Of a DNA stretch of 64,000 nt, positions 42,160 to 50,849 are shown in pieces. Position numbers and translations under genes: made by a program. A model generated the notes under the pieces. It was not told the DNA's origin. It saw only the letters and a program-made list of their open reading frames with translations, and did no database searches. Source of the DNA: Paenibacillus baekrokdamisoli (GTDB lineage Bacteria; Bacillota; Bacilli; Paenibacillales; Paenibacillaceae); NCBI RefSeq assembly GCF_003945345.1, contig NZ_AP019308.1, positions 1,736,001 to 1,800,000 of the forward strand, given 5' to 3'. The first letter of the stretch is position 1, and each line of letters starts with the position of its first letter.

Positions 42160-42183
42160 GCAGCGCTGGTCTTGCGCTGCATG

Positions 42184-42247
42184 AATGGCTAACGGGAGAC
42201 GATAGCTCAATAAAACAACAGAAGGATCCGTCGCGGCGGATCCTTTT
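42184..42247. repeat. Dispersed intergenic repeat with hairpin
   Basis: Leader ATGGCTAACGGGAGACGATA then GCTCAATAAAAC, hairpin AAGGATCCGTC/GGCGGATCCTT (42222-42244). It is the right flank of the IS110 copy B insertion site. Confidence 0.65.
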
Positions 42248-42414
42248 ACATCTACACAAAATAGGAGATTATGTACAGATGTCCCTATCGACGAGTAGCG
42301 TCATTCATTGAGGGACGGGCAGTTATCTGCAAAAAAATATTGGACTCAAGCAGGAAAATATAGGCAATTACACGAATGTAAATAATCAAATAATTTTGTT
42401 AAGGGGACGGTTTC

Positions 42415-42753
42415 TTGACTCTTATTAATAATCGCATTGTTGATCTTTATATTTCGTGTGAAGATGAAAAACGTGCCAAGGATTGGTACTTAATCGTATT
42501 AGGGCTATCAGATTTAGTCATGGAAAATGGCAGTAGACTTTTATTGATGGATTGGGGTGAAAACCACAAACCAATAGTTGATGCGGCTGTGTTTAGCCTC
42601 CAAGCTCCTGATATTCATAAAGCACACACAGAATTAAAATTAAGAGGTGCTAAAGTTGATGAAGTGGTTGCACAATACGGCGCACAATCCTTTGGGTTTC
42701 ACGTAATTGATTCTGAAGGAAATGCAATTTTGATTATTGACCAAGCCAGTTAA
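42415..42753 (+). CDS. VOC-family protein
   Basis: 112 residues, a short single VOC domain: RIVDLYISCEDEKRAKDWYL, FSLQAPDIHKAHTELKLRGA, and closing DSEGNAILIIDQA. TTG 42415 follows AAGGGGACGG. The second half lacks the terminal catalytic Glu (ILIID), so it may be a binding protein. The gene is alone; after it come 560 bp of repeat debris. Confidence 0.7.
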   Translation: MTLINNRIVDLYISCEDEKRAKDWYLIVLGLSDLVMENGSRLLLMDWGENHKPIVDAAVFSLQAPDIHKAHTELKLRGAKVDEVVAQYGAQSFGFHVIDSEGNAILIIDQAS

Positions 42754-42954
42754 GGTTAACGAGTTATAAAACTCCCTCGATATGATTTGATTTTCTCACG
42801 AAAGCTCGTGTATTCGCAGGATTTCATCCCTTTTAGATTCGGTGATGAAGGAAGAGAGCCAGGACTTGCTATGTTCGAGCCATTAGAAGGCGTGCGGAAA
42901 GAGAGGCGGGGGTATCCTCACCCAATTCATTCCATATGCTGCACGTATTCTCCA

Positions 42955-43105
42955 CACAACCCTTAGCGATTGTCGCTCCCATGTCTCAACGGGTCAAATG
43001 CCCTTTCATTCCTTCGTTACACCTATCTATGGGGTGGAGGTCGGTCTTTCTAACGGAACGGGTCTTGGCCCTTTTGCGTAACATCTCCCGATACTCCGTG
43101 CTTTC
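42955..43105 (-). repeat. Degenerate repeat, copy 2 (first copy at 3208-3390)
   Basis: See 3208-3390. Here the minus-strand translation extends to SRKLAYSQDYKESTEYREML then RKRAKTRSVRKTDL before frame breaks. A possible transposase C-terminus. The surrounding 42754-43311 gap contains no intact gene. Confidence 0.5.
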
Positions 43106-43311
43106 TTTGTAATCCTGCGAATACGCCAACTTGCGTGAGGAAGTGGTTCTTACAGACCACTTCCTTACTCATGACTTATATCTCAACCATGGTCGCTTTT
43201 GTGAATTAATTTCAAAAATGCGATGATGGCGATGTTGGCTTGTCCGATACGTACAACAAGAGAGGACGTAGAGATAAGCGTATTTGGTTGGCTCAAAGCC
43301 GTGAGCGGCAC

Positions 43312-43494
43312 CTAACGTTTAGAAGGAGTGGATGAAACGGAGGAAGAGGTTTCTTTCGTTTTGCGAAGCCAATATTTGAGTTGATCTAGCTTAAAGTGAT
43401 TGGTGGTACACCATGCTGACATGGTAAGGCCGCTGGATTTGTAATCTGTGATACGCACGATCCATGCTTGACGACGTTGTTTAGTTGCCTTCAT
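43312..43494 (-). pseudogene. IS66-type accessory TnpA fragment
   Basis: 60 residues: RRQAWIVRITDYKSSGLTMS then AWCTTNHFKLDQLKYWLRK, the conserved start of the IS66 TnpA (Orf1) protein. Relatives are ~100 or more residues and are followed by tnpB and tnpC, which are absent, so this is a leftover of an IS66 element. Confidence 0.7.
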
Positions 43495-43589
43495 TTTCTC
43501 ATGAATGGATTTAATGTTGAAGGTGGGCTTGGTTTGACGCTTAAGGTTCGAACGTCCAAGTAGACTCTCTTAAGAAAGCAGGAAACATC

Positions 43590-45149
43590 ATGAACATGTA
43601 TCCTTACTACAGAAGGGCGCTGCTGATCATCGCCGCGTTCGTCATGCTGGCCGGTGCTCCAGGCGGAGCCATAGCGGCAGAGATGGACCCTGGCCCTGCC
43701 ATACAGTGGGAGCAGCAGGTTAAAGGCATCGCGGCAACGCCGACCATCGATCGCGAAGGGACCCTTTACGTCGCTTCCCACGTGGATTGGAAGGAAGGGT
43801 GGCTGACCGCCCTCGAGCCGGACGGCACGATCAGGTTCGAAACTCCGACCGGTCCTGCTTTTTCGCGTCCTGAGGTGGACGAAGAACGCGGCTTGCTCTA
43901 TGTGTCCGCCGAACGTTTAACGGCGATTCGGTCAGAAGATGGGTCAGCCGCTTGGCAGTTCGAGCTGCCCGGCTCCAAGTTCTCCGCGAAACCGGCCCTT
44001 CATCAGGGGGTTATTTATGCCGCCGATAACCATTCCGGTTCGCTGTATGCGATCCACCCTGATGGCAGCCTGCTGTGGGAAGAGCGGCTTACGGATTCGA
44101 AGGGCTGGTTCTCTCCGGCTACGTTCGATTCGGAGGGCACGGCGTATCTGGTGCATGCCCGAGAGGTGGCAGGCGATTTTGAAGACGATCCTCAAGCGTA
44201 TATGGTTACGGAAGGCGGCATTACGGAGTACCGCAAACAGATGTCCACGCTGTATGCGGTAACGAGCGACAGGAAGATCAAGTGGCAGCTGGAGCTGGAA
44301 GGACTCGGGGCACTAGAGGAGCCGGTTCTCATCAGTCCGTGGGGCGACCTGGTCTTGGGCCGGGATGCGTTGTACGTCGTCGACAAAGGGGGCAAGTTGA
44401 AGTGGACGTCATCCGCTTTTTATGACGGCAATTCAGGTGTGCCGGCCATCTATGACGGGCAGATCTATATGCCGATCGGGAACAGGCTGCATGTGTTCGG
44501 TCCAGATGGAGAGATGAGCATGGAGTCTCATGTCGGCGGAATCGCGGAGGGACTCACAAGGGATAGTATCGGAAACGTGTATCTATGGGGAAGGGGAAAT
44601 GCGATTCTTGCCCTGAACCCGGACGGCAGCGAAAAATGGCGCCATGTTGCGAGTGGCGTGCCGGCTGCTTCGATCGTGGGTACGGACTCCGGAATCATGT
44701 ATTCCGCCTACTATTCGGATCGAGGCCAAAGTAAGATAATCGCGTTTACTGATCCTTATGCCAAGATTCTCCCCGCACCTCAGCCACCGCAGCGGCCGCT
44801 GGAGATCGTAGTCACGCTTGACGGCGTGCCCATGCATCTTGCCAAGGCGCCGCTGCTGAGTCAGGGGTACGTCTTTGTACCTATACGCGAGTTGTTCACC
44901 CGGTTGGGAGCCGCCGTTTCATTCGACGCCAAGAAGAAGATCATCATCGCGCGAAAAGGCGACACGACGATGATGTACCGTCTGAGCGATGCATATGCGA
45001 CCATCAACGGAAATCAGGTTCGCATGGAAGCCGGTTACCGTACGTGGAACAGCCAAGTGTATATGCCGCTTCGATTCGTCAGCGAGGTCTTCGGATATAA
45101 GGTCGTTTATGATGCCTCGCTATATGTCGTCAAGATCACAACATGGTAG
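43590..45149 (+). CDS. Secreted PQQ-like beta-propeller protein with C-terminal stalk domain
   Basis: 519 residues. Signal peptide 1-30 (RALLIIAAFVMLAGAPGGAI). Residues ~35-390 form a beta-propeller with repeated W/Y-based blades (GTLYVASHVDWKEGWLTAL, SLYAIHPDGSLLWEERL, AILALNPDGSEKWRHV), of the PQQ/BamB-like type; residues ~410-519 form a copper-amine-oxidase N-terminal domain (VFVPIRELFTRLGAAVSFD, VYMPLRFVSEVFGYKVVYD). The GC content is much higher than in the flanking debris. Starts at ATG 43590 after AGCAGGA; strong terminator 45154-45189. Likely an exported scaffold or carbohydrate/wall-binding protein; no enzymatic residues are evident. Confidence 0.85.
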   Translation: MNMYPYYRRALLIIAAFVMLAGAPGGAIAAEMDPGPAIQWEQQVKGIAATPTIDREGTLYVASHVDWKEGWLTALEPDGTIRFETPTGPAFSRPEVDEERGLLYVSAERLTAIRSEDGSAAWQFELPGSKFSAKPALHQGVIYAADNHSGSLYAIHPDGSLLWEERLTDSKGWFSPATFDSEGTAYLVHAREVAGDFEDDPQAYMVTEGGITEYRKQMSTLYAVTSDRKIKWQLELEGLGALEEPVLISPWGDLVLGRDALYVVDKGGKLKWTSSAFYDGNSGVPAIYDGQIYMPIGNRLHVFGPDGEMSMESHVGGIAEGLTRDSIGNVYLWGRGNAILALNPDGSEKWRHVASGVPAASIVGTDSGIMYSAYYSDRGQSKIIAFTDPYAKILPAPQPPQRPLEIVVTLDGVPMHLAKAPLLSQGYVFVPIRELFTRLGAAVSFDAKKKIIIARKGDTTMMYRLSDAYATINGNQVRMEAGYRTWNSQVYMPLRFVSEVFGYKVVYDASLYVVKITTW

Positions 45150-45153
45150 TGTG

Positions 45154-45189
45154 AAACGCGCCTGTCCTTGTCCCGGGACAGGCGCGTTT
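45154..45189 (+). terminator. Terminator after the propeller gene
   Basis: AAACGCGCCTGTCC (45154-45167) pairs perfectly with GGACAGGCGCGTTT (45176-45189), 5 bp after the stop codon. Confidence 0.85.
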
Positions 45190-45286
45190 GGTCTTTTCTC
45201 GGGACCCTTCATCACTCGAGGATGCAAGGCGACGGTGGCCGCTCGGCAGGTCGTTACCCGCGGCGGCGACGGACGCCCACGGCGAC

Positions 45287-45343
45287 GACACAAATAAGAT
45301 TATGTTGGCACATTTGTGTCATTTATGTTGGTGGATTTGTGTC
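45287..45343. repeat. Three ATTTGTGTC boxes, resembling Tn7-like end sites
   Basis: GACACAAAT (45287-45295) is followed by two direct copies of a 21-bp unit TTATGTTGG-N3-ATTTGTGTC (45300-45320, 45323-45343). The boxes resemble the TGACACAAA sites at the ends of the Tn7-like element at 50855-61526. No terminus or target duplication is seen here. Confidence 0.45.
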
Positions 45344-45354
45344 CTTAGACAATT

Positions 45355-45409
45355 GTCGGGTGACAAGAATATTGCCGATGTAGACCACAAATATGATCCG
45401 ATTGCCGAC
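45355..45409. repeat. MITE-like element, copy C (55 bp)
   Basis: GTCGGGTGACAAGAATATTG to GATCCGATTGCCGAC, the same ends as copies A and B but with the middle deleted. The ACAATTGTCGGGTGA left edge is identical to copy D (50580). Confidence 0.6.
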
Positions 45410-45597
45410 AAGAGGTTTTAACTTTCTCGATTTTATGCCGTATTGATCATCATGAATAATAAATGAATAGTTGGTTAAAAAGTAATTGGTTCTCAAAGTT
45501 TGGAGAAATAATGGGCTAATCATTTTAATTATCAATTTTCTCGCAAACAATATTAAGTGATATTTGAGCGAATAAATGAAGTAATAACATTACAGGA

Positions 45598-45745
45598 ATT
45601 TAACGGGACACGAGGGAGTTCAGTACCAAAATGGCTGCCGAGTGGCAGCCATTTATTCTGCTCCCATGAAAATAAAATCCGCAGTTGCAGAAAAAGACAA
45701 CACTAAAGAAGACGCAGCTTATTCGTTTTTTAAAAGGCACAGCGC
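45598..45745. repeat. Hairpin repeat and IS110 target module
   Basis: TTTAACGGGACACGAGGGAG leader, hairpin AAATGGCTGCC/GGCAGCCATTT (45634-45654), then CTCCCATGAAAATAAAATCC to ACAGCGC (45739-45745). The second part is nearly identical to 35832-35916, the left flank of IS110 copy A. The 45410-45597 stretch before it has no gene. Confidence 0.6.
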
Positions 45746-46151
45746 CTGAAATAAAGAATATGGTTATCTTAGAGGAGGATTAGGAGACTTCTGAAATGGT
45801 TACAGAGTAACCTAAGTTTTCTAGTCGCCGAACGGCATACTTTACAAGAGATTGTTGCTTCTGTTTGTCAAAATAATCTTCACCTAAGTCTACATACATT
45901 TCGTTACGAGTTAAGAGATAGAAGGCAATTCTTAACATCGCATGAGCCACATTTATGGCTGCTCGTTTTTTACCTTTTCGTGCAGCTGTACGTCTATACA
46001 TGGCGCCGAGATAATTCTTTGACGCTGCAACGGAATGCGCTGCTTCGCTTCCAAAATACCCCTGTGCTTTCCATCGCAACGTGCGTGCATTCACATTGCT
46101 TAATCCAGTCAATGAGCTGTAATAGAAAAACCGTTTTCGTTGAAAACGTTC
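45746..46151 (-). mobile_element. IS110 relic with internal deletion
   Basis: 45746-46050 matches the C-terminal ~70 residues and downstream end of the copy A transposase (AAHSVAASKNYLGAMYRRTA, KRAAINVAHAMLRIAFYLLT), then it jumps to the N-terminal region (LLQLIDWIKQCE in another frame) up to about 46151. About 900 bp are lost. The left insertion boundary (ACAGCGC) is kept. Confidence 0.8.
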
Positions 46152-46154
46152 AGG

Positions 46155-46226
46155 TCCCTGTTGATTCAGATCAGGAGAGAAATGGTAGTATCTGACTCGA
46201 TTCTGAGTTCTTAGCTTGATGGGCAT
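46155..46226 (-). pseudogene. Start of a second, unrelated transposase-like gene
   Basis: From ATG 46226 on the minus strand: PIKLRTQNRVRYYHFSPDLN, followed directly by the IS110 relic. It looks like the N-terminus of a transposase but the family is not certain. The sequence beyond it (46227-46352) has no gene. Confidence 0.35.
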
Positions 46227-46352
46227 GGGGTATTACCCCTAATTGGTCAGCGGGACCCTTGAATGACCTTGAGTAAGCTGGCACAGGTGGCGAAATGGGT
46301 TGGATAGCTTTCATTGGACAGCGCGGCCGGCAAAGCCGATGCGCCTACAACG

Positions 46353-46384
46353 AAAGCCGTTACCTATGAATAGCGGCTTTTCAC
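46353..46384 (+). terminator. Hairpin terminator
   Basis: AAAGCCG (46353-46359) pairs with CGGCTTT (46374-46380) and is followed by T residues. It shields the next gene from upstream transcription. Confidence 0.6.
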
Positions 46385-46488
46385 CTGTTTTTTGGAATAT
46401 ATGCAACATTTATGATCCTCAATCGTCTAATTGTTGATTGACCCATCATTCATAAATTCAGAATTATATTGGACAGGAGGCTATATCC

Positions 46489-48396
46489 TTGCTTCGTAAT
46501 TCACGACGGCTTATTCTAACATGCATTACTGCATTAGTTATCACTTTATTTCATCCATCATCCGGTTCATCTGAGGTTCATGCCGCAACCAAAGCTTCAG
46601 TATCTGAAAGCATCAAGGTTACCTTTAACGGGAGCGAATATAAACCGAAGACCGCTCCATTCGTCAGCGACGGGTCTGTGTACCTGCCGGTAAGAGATAT
46701 GGGGGAGCTGCTCGGAACCATGGTCGCCTGGATTTCATCAGCCAAAACGGTGACGATGAACTATCCTGAGCTGACCGTGAAACTTGTTTACGGCTCGAAG
46801 AATGCAGCGGTCAACGGCAAAACGGTCGAATTGACGGCGCCACTGCTCATGGTCGAAGGCAGAATTTTTGTGCCGCTGCGGTTCTTCTCCGAGGCTACCG
46901 GTGCAGACGTGAAATGGGAACCATCGCTGAAGACGGTCAGCATTATACGGGTCGATGATTTCATCAAACCACAGGTTTGGAGCGGCATTTGGTTGAATCG
47001 AAAAACCGGCGATCTTTATACTGCCCGGGATGAGCAATCCCCAGCTGTTTTTAACGGGAAGCTGGATGCCTCCATCAAAGGCAGCGTTTCCGTCAATGCA
47101 GGGGGGATCGGTTCGGTTCTCACTATTGTTGACAATTACGGCGAACCTCAAGTTCAGTACGACGCATACGGTATTCTCATTCAAAACAATAAGATCGTCA
47201 GTCAGAAGAAAGCGAGCTACTTCCAGCGTTATGAGGAAAATGTGAGTTATTTTCAAGTCTATAATCCAAAAGGATGGCTCCTGTATTCGGTGCTGACCGA
47301 TGGCAAGATAGTGACCGTATTCAATGAGCAGGGCAAAGCTGTCAAGGAATATGATCTGCCCGCGCTTGCAGGCAAGGATGAGGTTTATTCCGTACTTATG
47401 ATCGGCGAGGATTATTTAGTCGTTCGGCCGAACCGGACCGGACTCCTCACCTTGATCGACCTTAAAGACAATACAACGGTGGTACTTGCCGACAAGCTTC
47501 TCTCCGGAAAAGATTTGGAATATGCCCGCAGCAACGATGTTCCCTATCACGGGGACGAGTTGGAATTCGCCGGCGATATGGGGCATGGCACACTGAGTTT
47601 CTCTTACGATAGTCCGGTCGACAACAAGAAAGACAACAATGTCTTTTTGTCTTATGATCGGCCATCCTACGAGGAAGAGAGGAATGCATTGCCCAAAAAT
47701 CGCAGTGTCAGCGAATTGGCTTCCGGATGCAAGCAGGAGACCATAAAATCAGTGGTTATGCAGGACGGGGATCTCCTATATATCCCTCTTATTGGAGACA
47801 ACAAAGAGGACGGAAAATCCATTAACACCGTCTGCGGCATTTTGAAAAAATTCGCATCCAAGGGCGTAGAGGAGACAACAGGCCCCCCTGTAATAACAGA
47901 AGGTTTTTTTCATGGCATGGAAATCAGTTTCACTGAAGGCGACGCTTTGCAATTGTATGCCGTTTCTAAAGGATTGGCCATCGATCTTGAAGGCAATAAA
48001 CGTCTCGTTCTGAACGACAGCCAAGCTAACCGTGATTTTGAAAATCTGAAAGTTCAACCCCCTCGTATATCGGTCGGGCCCAATCCGGCCCGTATTGGAG
48101 AGACGCTTCATATCACAGGCGCAAATGTTGAATATTGGAGTGAATCAAGCGTAGTATCCGTCTACTGGATGCCGACCGACAGCTACTCCAACACGGATAA
48201 AAAATCGCTTCTTATCTACACAGGGACGGCGAAGTTCGGCCGCTATGATATCAAATTCAAAATGCCGGCTTCAGGGAAAGCTTCAGACGGTACAATGAAA
48301 AATATCCCATTGGGCAAAGGCAGGATTAGCGTATATGATTCGTCTACGATCGAGCTGCTCCCTGCGGCAGCTTCATCGGAGAAAACAGGAAAATAG
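46489..48396 (+). CDS. Large exported protein with copper-amine-oxidase-N (stalk) domain
   Basis: 635 residues from TTG 46489, with AGGAGG 8 bases upstream. Signal peptide 1-34 (RRLILTCITALVITLFHPSS, HAA cleavage). Residues ~45-160 are a copper-amine-oxidase N-terminal domain (SDGSVYLPVRDMGELLGTM, IFVPLRFFSEATGADVKWE, a duplicated strand pattern). The remaining ~470 residues are beta-rich without a clear propeller repeat; the last ~100 (PRISVGPNPARIGETLHITG) resemble an Ig/TIG-like fold. No catalytic signature. The stalk domain may bind the cell surface or matrix. Strong terminator at 48403-48428. Confidence 0.8.
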   Translation: MLRNSRRLILTCITALVITLFHPSSGSSEVHAATKASVSESIKVTFNGSEYKPKTAPFVSDGSVYLPVRDMGELLGTMVAWISSAKTVTMNYPELTVKLVYGSKNAAVNGKTVELTAPLLMVEGRIFVPLRFFSEATGADVKWEPSLKTVSIIRVDDFIKPQVWSGIWLNRKTGDLYTARDEQSPAVFNGKLDASIKGSVSVNAGGIGSVLTIVDNYGEPQVQYDAYGILIQNNKIVSQKKASYFQRYEENVSYFQVYNPKGWLLYSVLTDGKIVTVFNEQGKAVKEYDLPALAGKDEVYSVLMIGEDYLVVRPNRTGLLTLIDLKDNTTVVLADKLLSGKDLEYARSNDVPYHGDELEFAGDMGHGTLSFSYDSPVDNKKDNNVFLSYDRPSYEEERNALPKNRSVSELASGCKQETIKSVVMQDGDLLYIPLIGDNKEDGKSINTVCGILKKFASKGVEETTGPPVITEGFFHGMEISFTEGDALQLYAVSKGLAIDLEGNKRLVLNDSQANRDFENLKVQPPRISVGPNPARIGETLHITGANVEYWSESSVVSVYWMPTDSYSNTDKKSLLIYTGTAKFGRYDIKFKMPASGKASDGTMKNIPLGKGRISVYDSSTIELLPAAASSEKTGK

Positions 48397-48402
48397 TTGG
48401 GG

Positions 48403-48428
48403 GCGCCCGTCAAACCGGGCGCTTTTTT
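48403..48428 (+). terminator. Terminator after the stalk-domain gene
   Basis: GCGCCCG (48403-48409) and CGGGCGC (48416-48422), then TTTTTTT, 7 bp after the stop. Confidence 0.85.
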
Positions 48429-48640
48429 TGTGTCCCAGTTGCTACGCTTAAACGGGTGGTATTAATTGTAAGATAGAGGAGATTCGCATAAATGCCCTCA
48501 CTTCGAGATAGACCCGTGTATTACGAGGTTTCCGGGAGTAATCAGGGTAAATAGTTTCCGAATAATGACCGTGACAACAACTTTATTCCACTAAACCCAA
48601 AGAAGCCGCGATTTACACTCACGTGACAGGTCGTCCGATG

Positions 48641-48754
48641 TCGGATGACAAGAACATTAGCCGAATGAAGTCTACTTGAATTGCGGACTTTATTTATTAT
48701 CGGATTAAGTTCTTGTCATTTGTCAATGTCAAGAACATTGTCCGATTGCCGACG
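48641..48754. repeat. MITE-like element, copy B (114 bp)
   Basis: GTCGGATGACAAGAACATTA at the left, GTCCGATTGCCGAC at the right; internal inverted unit ATCGGATTAAGTTCTTGTCA (48700-48719) and a hairpin AGTC/GACT region. Co-linear with copy A except for about 30 missing bases. The rest of 48429-48959 has an unplaced coding scrap (GSFIFNPDGTFETSSDEDAL near 48860) and nothing else. Confidence 0.65.
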
Positions 48755-48959
48755 AGCTTTGCCGGTAGGCAGCCTGTTTAACGAACGGGAAAGAAAGTTA
48801 AAAAAAGGAAAATTACGATGAACCGTGTCAACACCTTAACATTGGTTGTTCGCTACACGGGGGCTCGTTCATTTTCAATCCAGATGGGACATTCGAAACA
48901 AGTTCAGATGAAGATGCTTTGATTTTCTTCTTAGGTGAAAGAGTAAGCATTGGTAGATT

Positions 48960-49316
48960 AACGGCTAAGTGCAATGAAGAGGATTTTGATAATGTTATAA
49001 GTGTAAATTTGAAGGGAACTTGGTTATGTATGAAACATGAAATACAAGCAATGACTCTGCAAGGAGGTGGAATCATTATTAATACTGCTTCAATTGCTGG
49101 ACTAATTGGTCTTAAACACCACGCTGCATACGTTGCTAGCAAACCCGGTATCATTGGTCTAACGAAGACGGCAGCAGTTGAGTATGCATCAAAAGGGATA
49201 CGCGTTAATGCCGTTTGTCCAGGTACAATACATACGGCTTGGGTTGGAAGAGTCACAGATAAATTAAATAAAGCCCATCCAATCGGGAGGACTGGTACGC
49301 CTCAAGAGGTTTTGTT
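48960..49316 (+). pseudogene. SDR fragment, both ends missing
   Basis: The frame reads EEDFDNVISVNLKGTWLCMK, IIINTASIAGLIGLKHHAAY, VASKPGIIGLTKTAAVEYAS, IRVNAVCPGTIHTAWVGRV and RTGTPQEV, the second half of a classical SDR with its Ser, Tyr and Lys. The cofactor-binding N-terminus is replaced by unrelated sequence and the C-terminus joins another unrelated stretch up to the stop at 49462-49464. Non-functional. Confidence 0.8.
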
Positions 49317-49479
49317 CGAGCCGGACGGATCGGATGAGGATGTGCTTCTGAGAGAGGGCGCTGCTGGACAATTACCTGGAAAGCGGTCAGCAGGAGGCCT
49401 TCCGTCAGATGGTCGCCGAAATTTTCGATTGAAAAAATTATGCAACTACTTAACTTATGAATGAAAGAAGGTATAGAAA

Positions 49480-50496
49480 ATGATACGAGAAATTGAAGAG
49501 CAATTCACTGAAGAGATCCTTACCGAAGCAATAAAGCGATTTGACATTAATAATGACACTGTTCGTTCATTGGGCGGTTATGAAAGCTTTGTTTATGAAT
49601 ACCAGAAAAACAACGCATTTTTCATATTAAAAATCTCACATACAATTAGAAGATCAAGATATAATATACGGGGTGAAATTGAATTTTTAAATTTTTTGTC
49701 GAATAAAGGACTGGCAGTTTCAAATGCTGTTCCATCGACCAGGGGTAATATGGTTGAAGAAATTGCTGCAGAAAATGGTTCGTTCCTAGCCATTTCATAC
49801 GAAATGTCTCTTGGAAAAGAAGTGTCGGATGAAGATTGGAATGAATCGCTTTACGAAAAATGGGGCGAATTTCTGGGGAAAATCCATCATGCCACAAAGG
49901 GTTATGAATGGAGTAATCCGGCGTTTAAACGACACGCCTGGGACCAAGAAGTTCAATTAAAGGCGGAGAAATACCTGCGACCTGATGATGTAATGATTTC
50001 AATTCTAAAAGAAAGATTAACAAAACTTACTTCTCTGCCCAAGTCCAAAGATACATACGGTTTGACTCATACTGATTTTCATCAAAGTAATTTTTATCTG
50101 CATAACGGAGACATTTATTTGTTCGATTTTGATGATTGCGGTTATACGTATTTCGTAAACGATATTGGGATTACATTGTATTATGCACTTTCTTATCCGT
50201 TTAAGGAATTTGAAAATAAAACGGAATATTATAAATTGTTTTTCCGCCATTTTATGAAAGGATATCTGAAGGAAAATACAATCCAAGAAGAAGAAATAGT
50301 ATATTTACAAGATTCTATTAAACTTCGTCATGCATTGCTGTATATTTATTTTCATCAAGCAAACGATGTGTCAAATTTGGATGAAGAATCAATGAACTGG
50401 TTAAAAGAGCTTCAACGAGTAGCCGCTTCTGATGACCCTATGCTGCCGATTGATTTTGTTCAAGAATTTAAAAGCATTTATAATAGTATTCATTAA
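49480..50496 (+). CDS. APH-family phosphotransferase (aminoglycoside/homoserine-kinase-like)
   Basis: 338 residues of the protein-kinase-like APH fold: nucleotide-binding YESFVYEYQKNNAFFILKIS with the ATP Lys, the Brenner motif H197-T-D199 in LTHTDFHQSNFYL, and the Mg-binding DFDDC around residue 218. The C-terminal region is AT-rich and helical, close to the CotS/YerI/thiamine-kinase-like group, so the substrate may be a small alcohol, amino acid or drug. Starts at ATG 49480 with AGAAGG upstream, right after an SDR relic. No resistance phenotype can be claimed from sequence alone. Confidence 0.85.
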   Translation: MIREIEEQFTEEILTEAIKRFDINNDTVRSLGGYESFVYEYQKNNAFFILKISHTIRRSRYNIRGEIEFLNFLSNKGLAVSNAVPSTRGNMVEEIAAENGSFLAISYEMSLGKEVSDEDWNESLYEKWGEFLGKIHHATKGYEWSNPAFKRHAWDQEVQLKAEKYLRPDDVMISILKERLTKLTSLPKSKDTYGLTHTDFHQSNFYLHNGDIYLFDFDDCGYTYFVNDIGITLYYALSYPFKEFENKTEYYKLFFRHFMKGYLKENTIQEEEIVYLQDSIKLRHALLYIYFHQANDVSNLDEESMNWLKELQRVAASDDPMLPIDFVQEFKSIYNSIH

Positions 50497-50583
50497 CCTG
50501 GGAGCATCGCATTTTACTAACGTGCTCGCGGCTGTAATCGAACTGGAAAAGGGTACAAGAACCGAATTATAAATGCTACAATT

Positions 50584-50614
50584 GTCGGGTGATATCAAGT
50601 TCTTGTCATCCGAC
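50584..50614. repeat. MITE-like element, copy D (31 bp, minimal)
   Basis: GTCGGGTGATATCAAG then TTCTTGTCATCCGAC: one inverted unit between GTCGG and CCGAC ends. It shows that the two edge boxes are kept when everything else is lost. Confidence 0.5.
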
Positions 50615-50736
50615 ACAAGCAGTATGCGTATAGACCAGAGAACGTACACAAACATGAATGATAAATCCGGCAATCGAAGAGGGTTTGACATCGCTTGGCC
50701 TTTCCGTTGGCGGTACCGGAGCACAGTATTCAAAGA

Positions 50737-50770
50737 AAAAGCAATTCGGATTAAATCCGAATTGCTTTTT
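50737..50770. terminator. Palindromic terminator left of the Tn7-like element
   Basis: GCAATTCGGATT (50741-50752) and AATCCGAATTGC (50754-50765) form a 12-bp stem around one base, followed by TTTTTT. A short gene tail (INPAIEEGLTSLGLSVGGTG) may precede it at about 50660-50735; no family recognised. Confidence 0.7.
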
Positions 50771-50849
50771 TACTGCAAGAAAGGGAACTTATAAAAAAAC
50801 AGAACGAAAATCGAGCTACATGGTGTATGACACTTGGTGTATGACACTA

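Larger units (their letters stand above)
40695..42166 (-). mobile_element. IS110-family element, copy B (intact)
   Basis: 1,472 bp between direct GCAGCGC repeats (40688-40694 and 42160-42166). It contains an uninterrupted transposase gene and an upstream non-coding segment at 41990-42159. Beyond the right repeat the host hairpin resumes as GCGCTGC (42174-42180), so the element sits in the stem or loop of a GCAGCGC...GCGCTGC palindrome. Confidence 0.88.

Noticed and set aside
44989..45421. Frames overlapping the end of the propeller gene and its terminator
   Set aside because: They read through a strong terminator and repeat debris and have no coding features.
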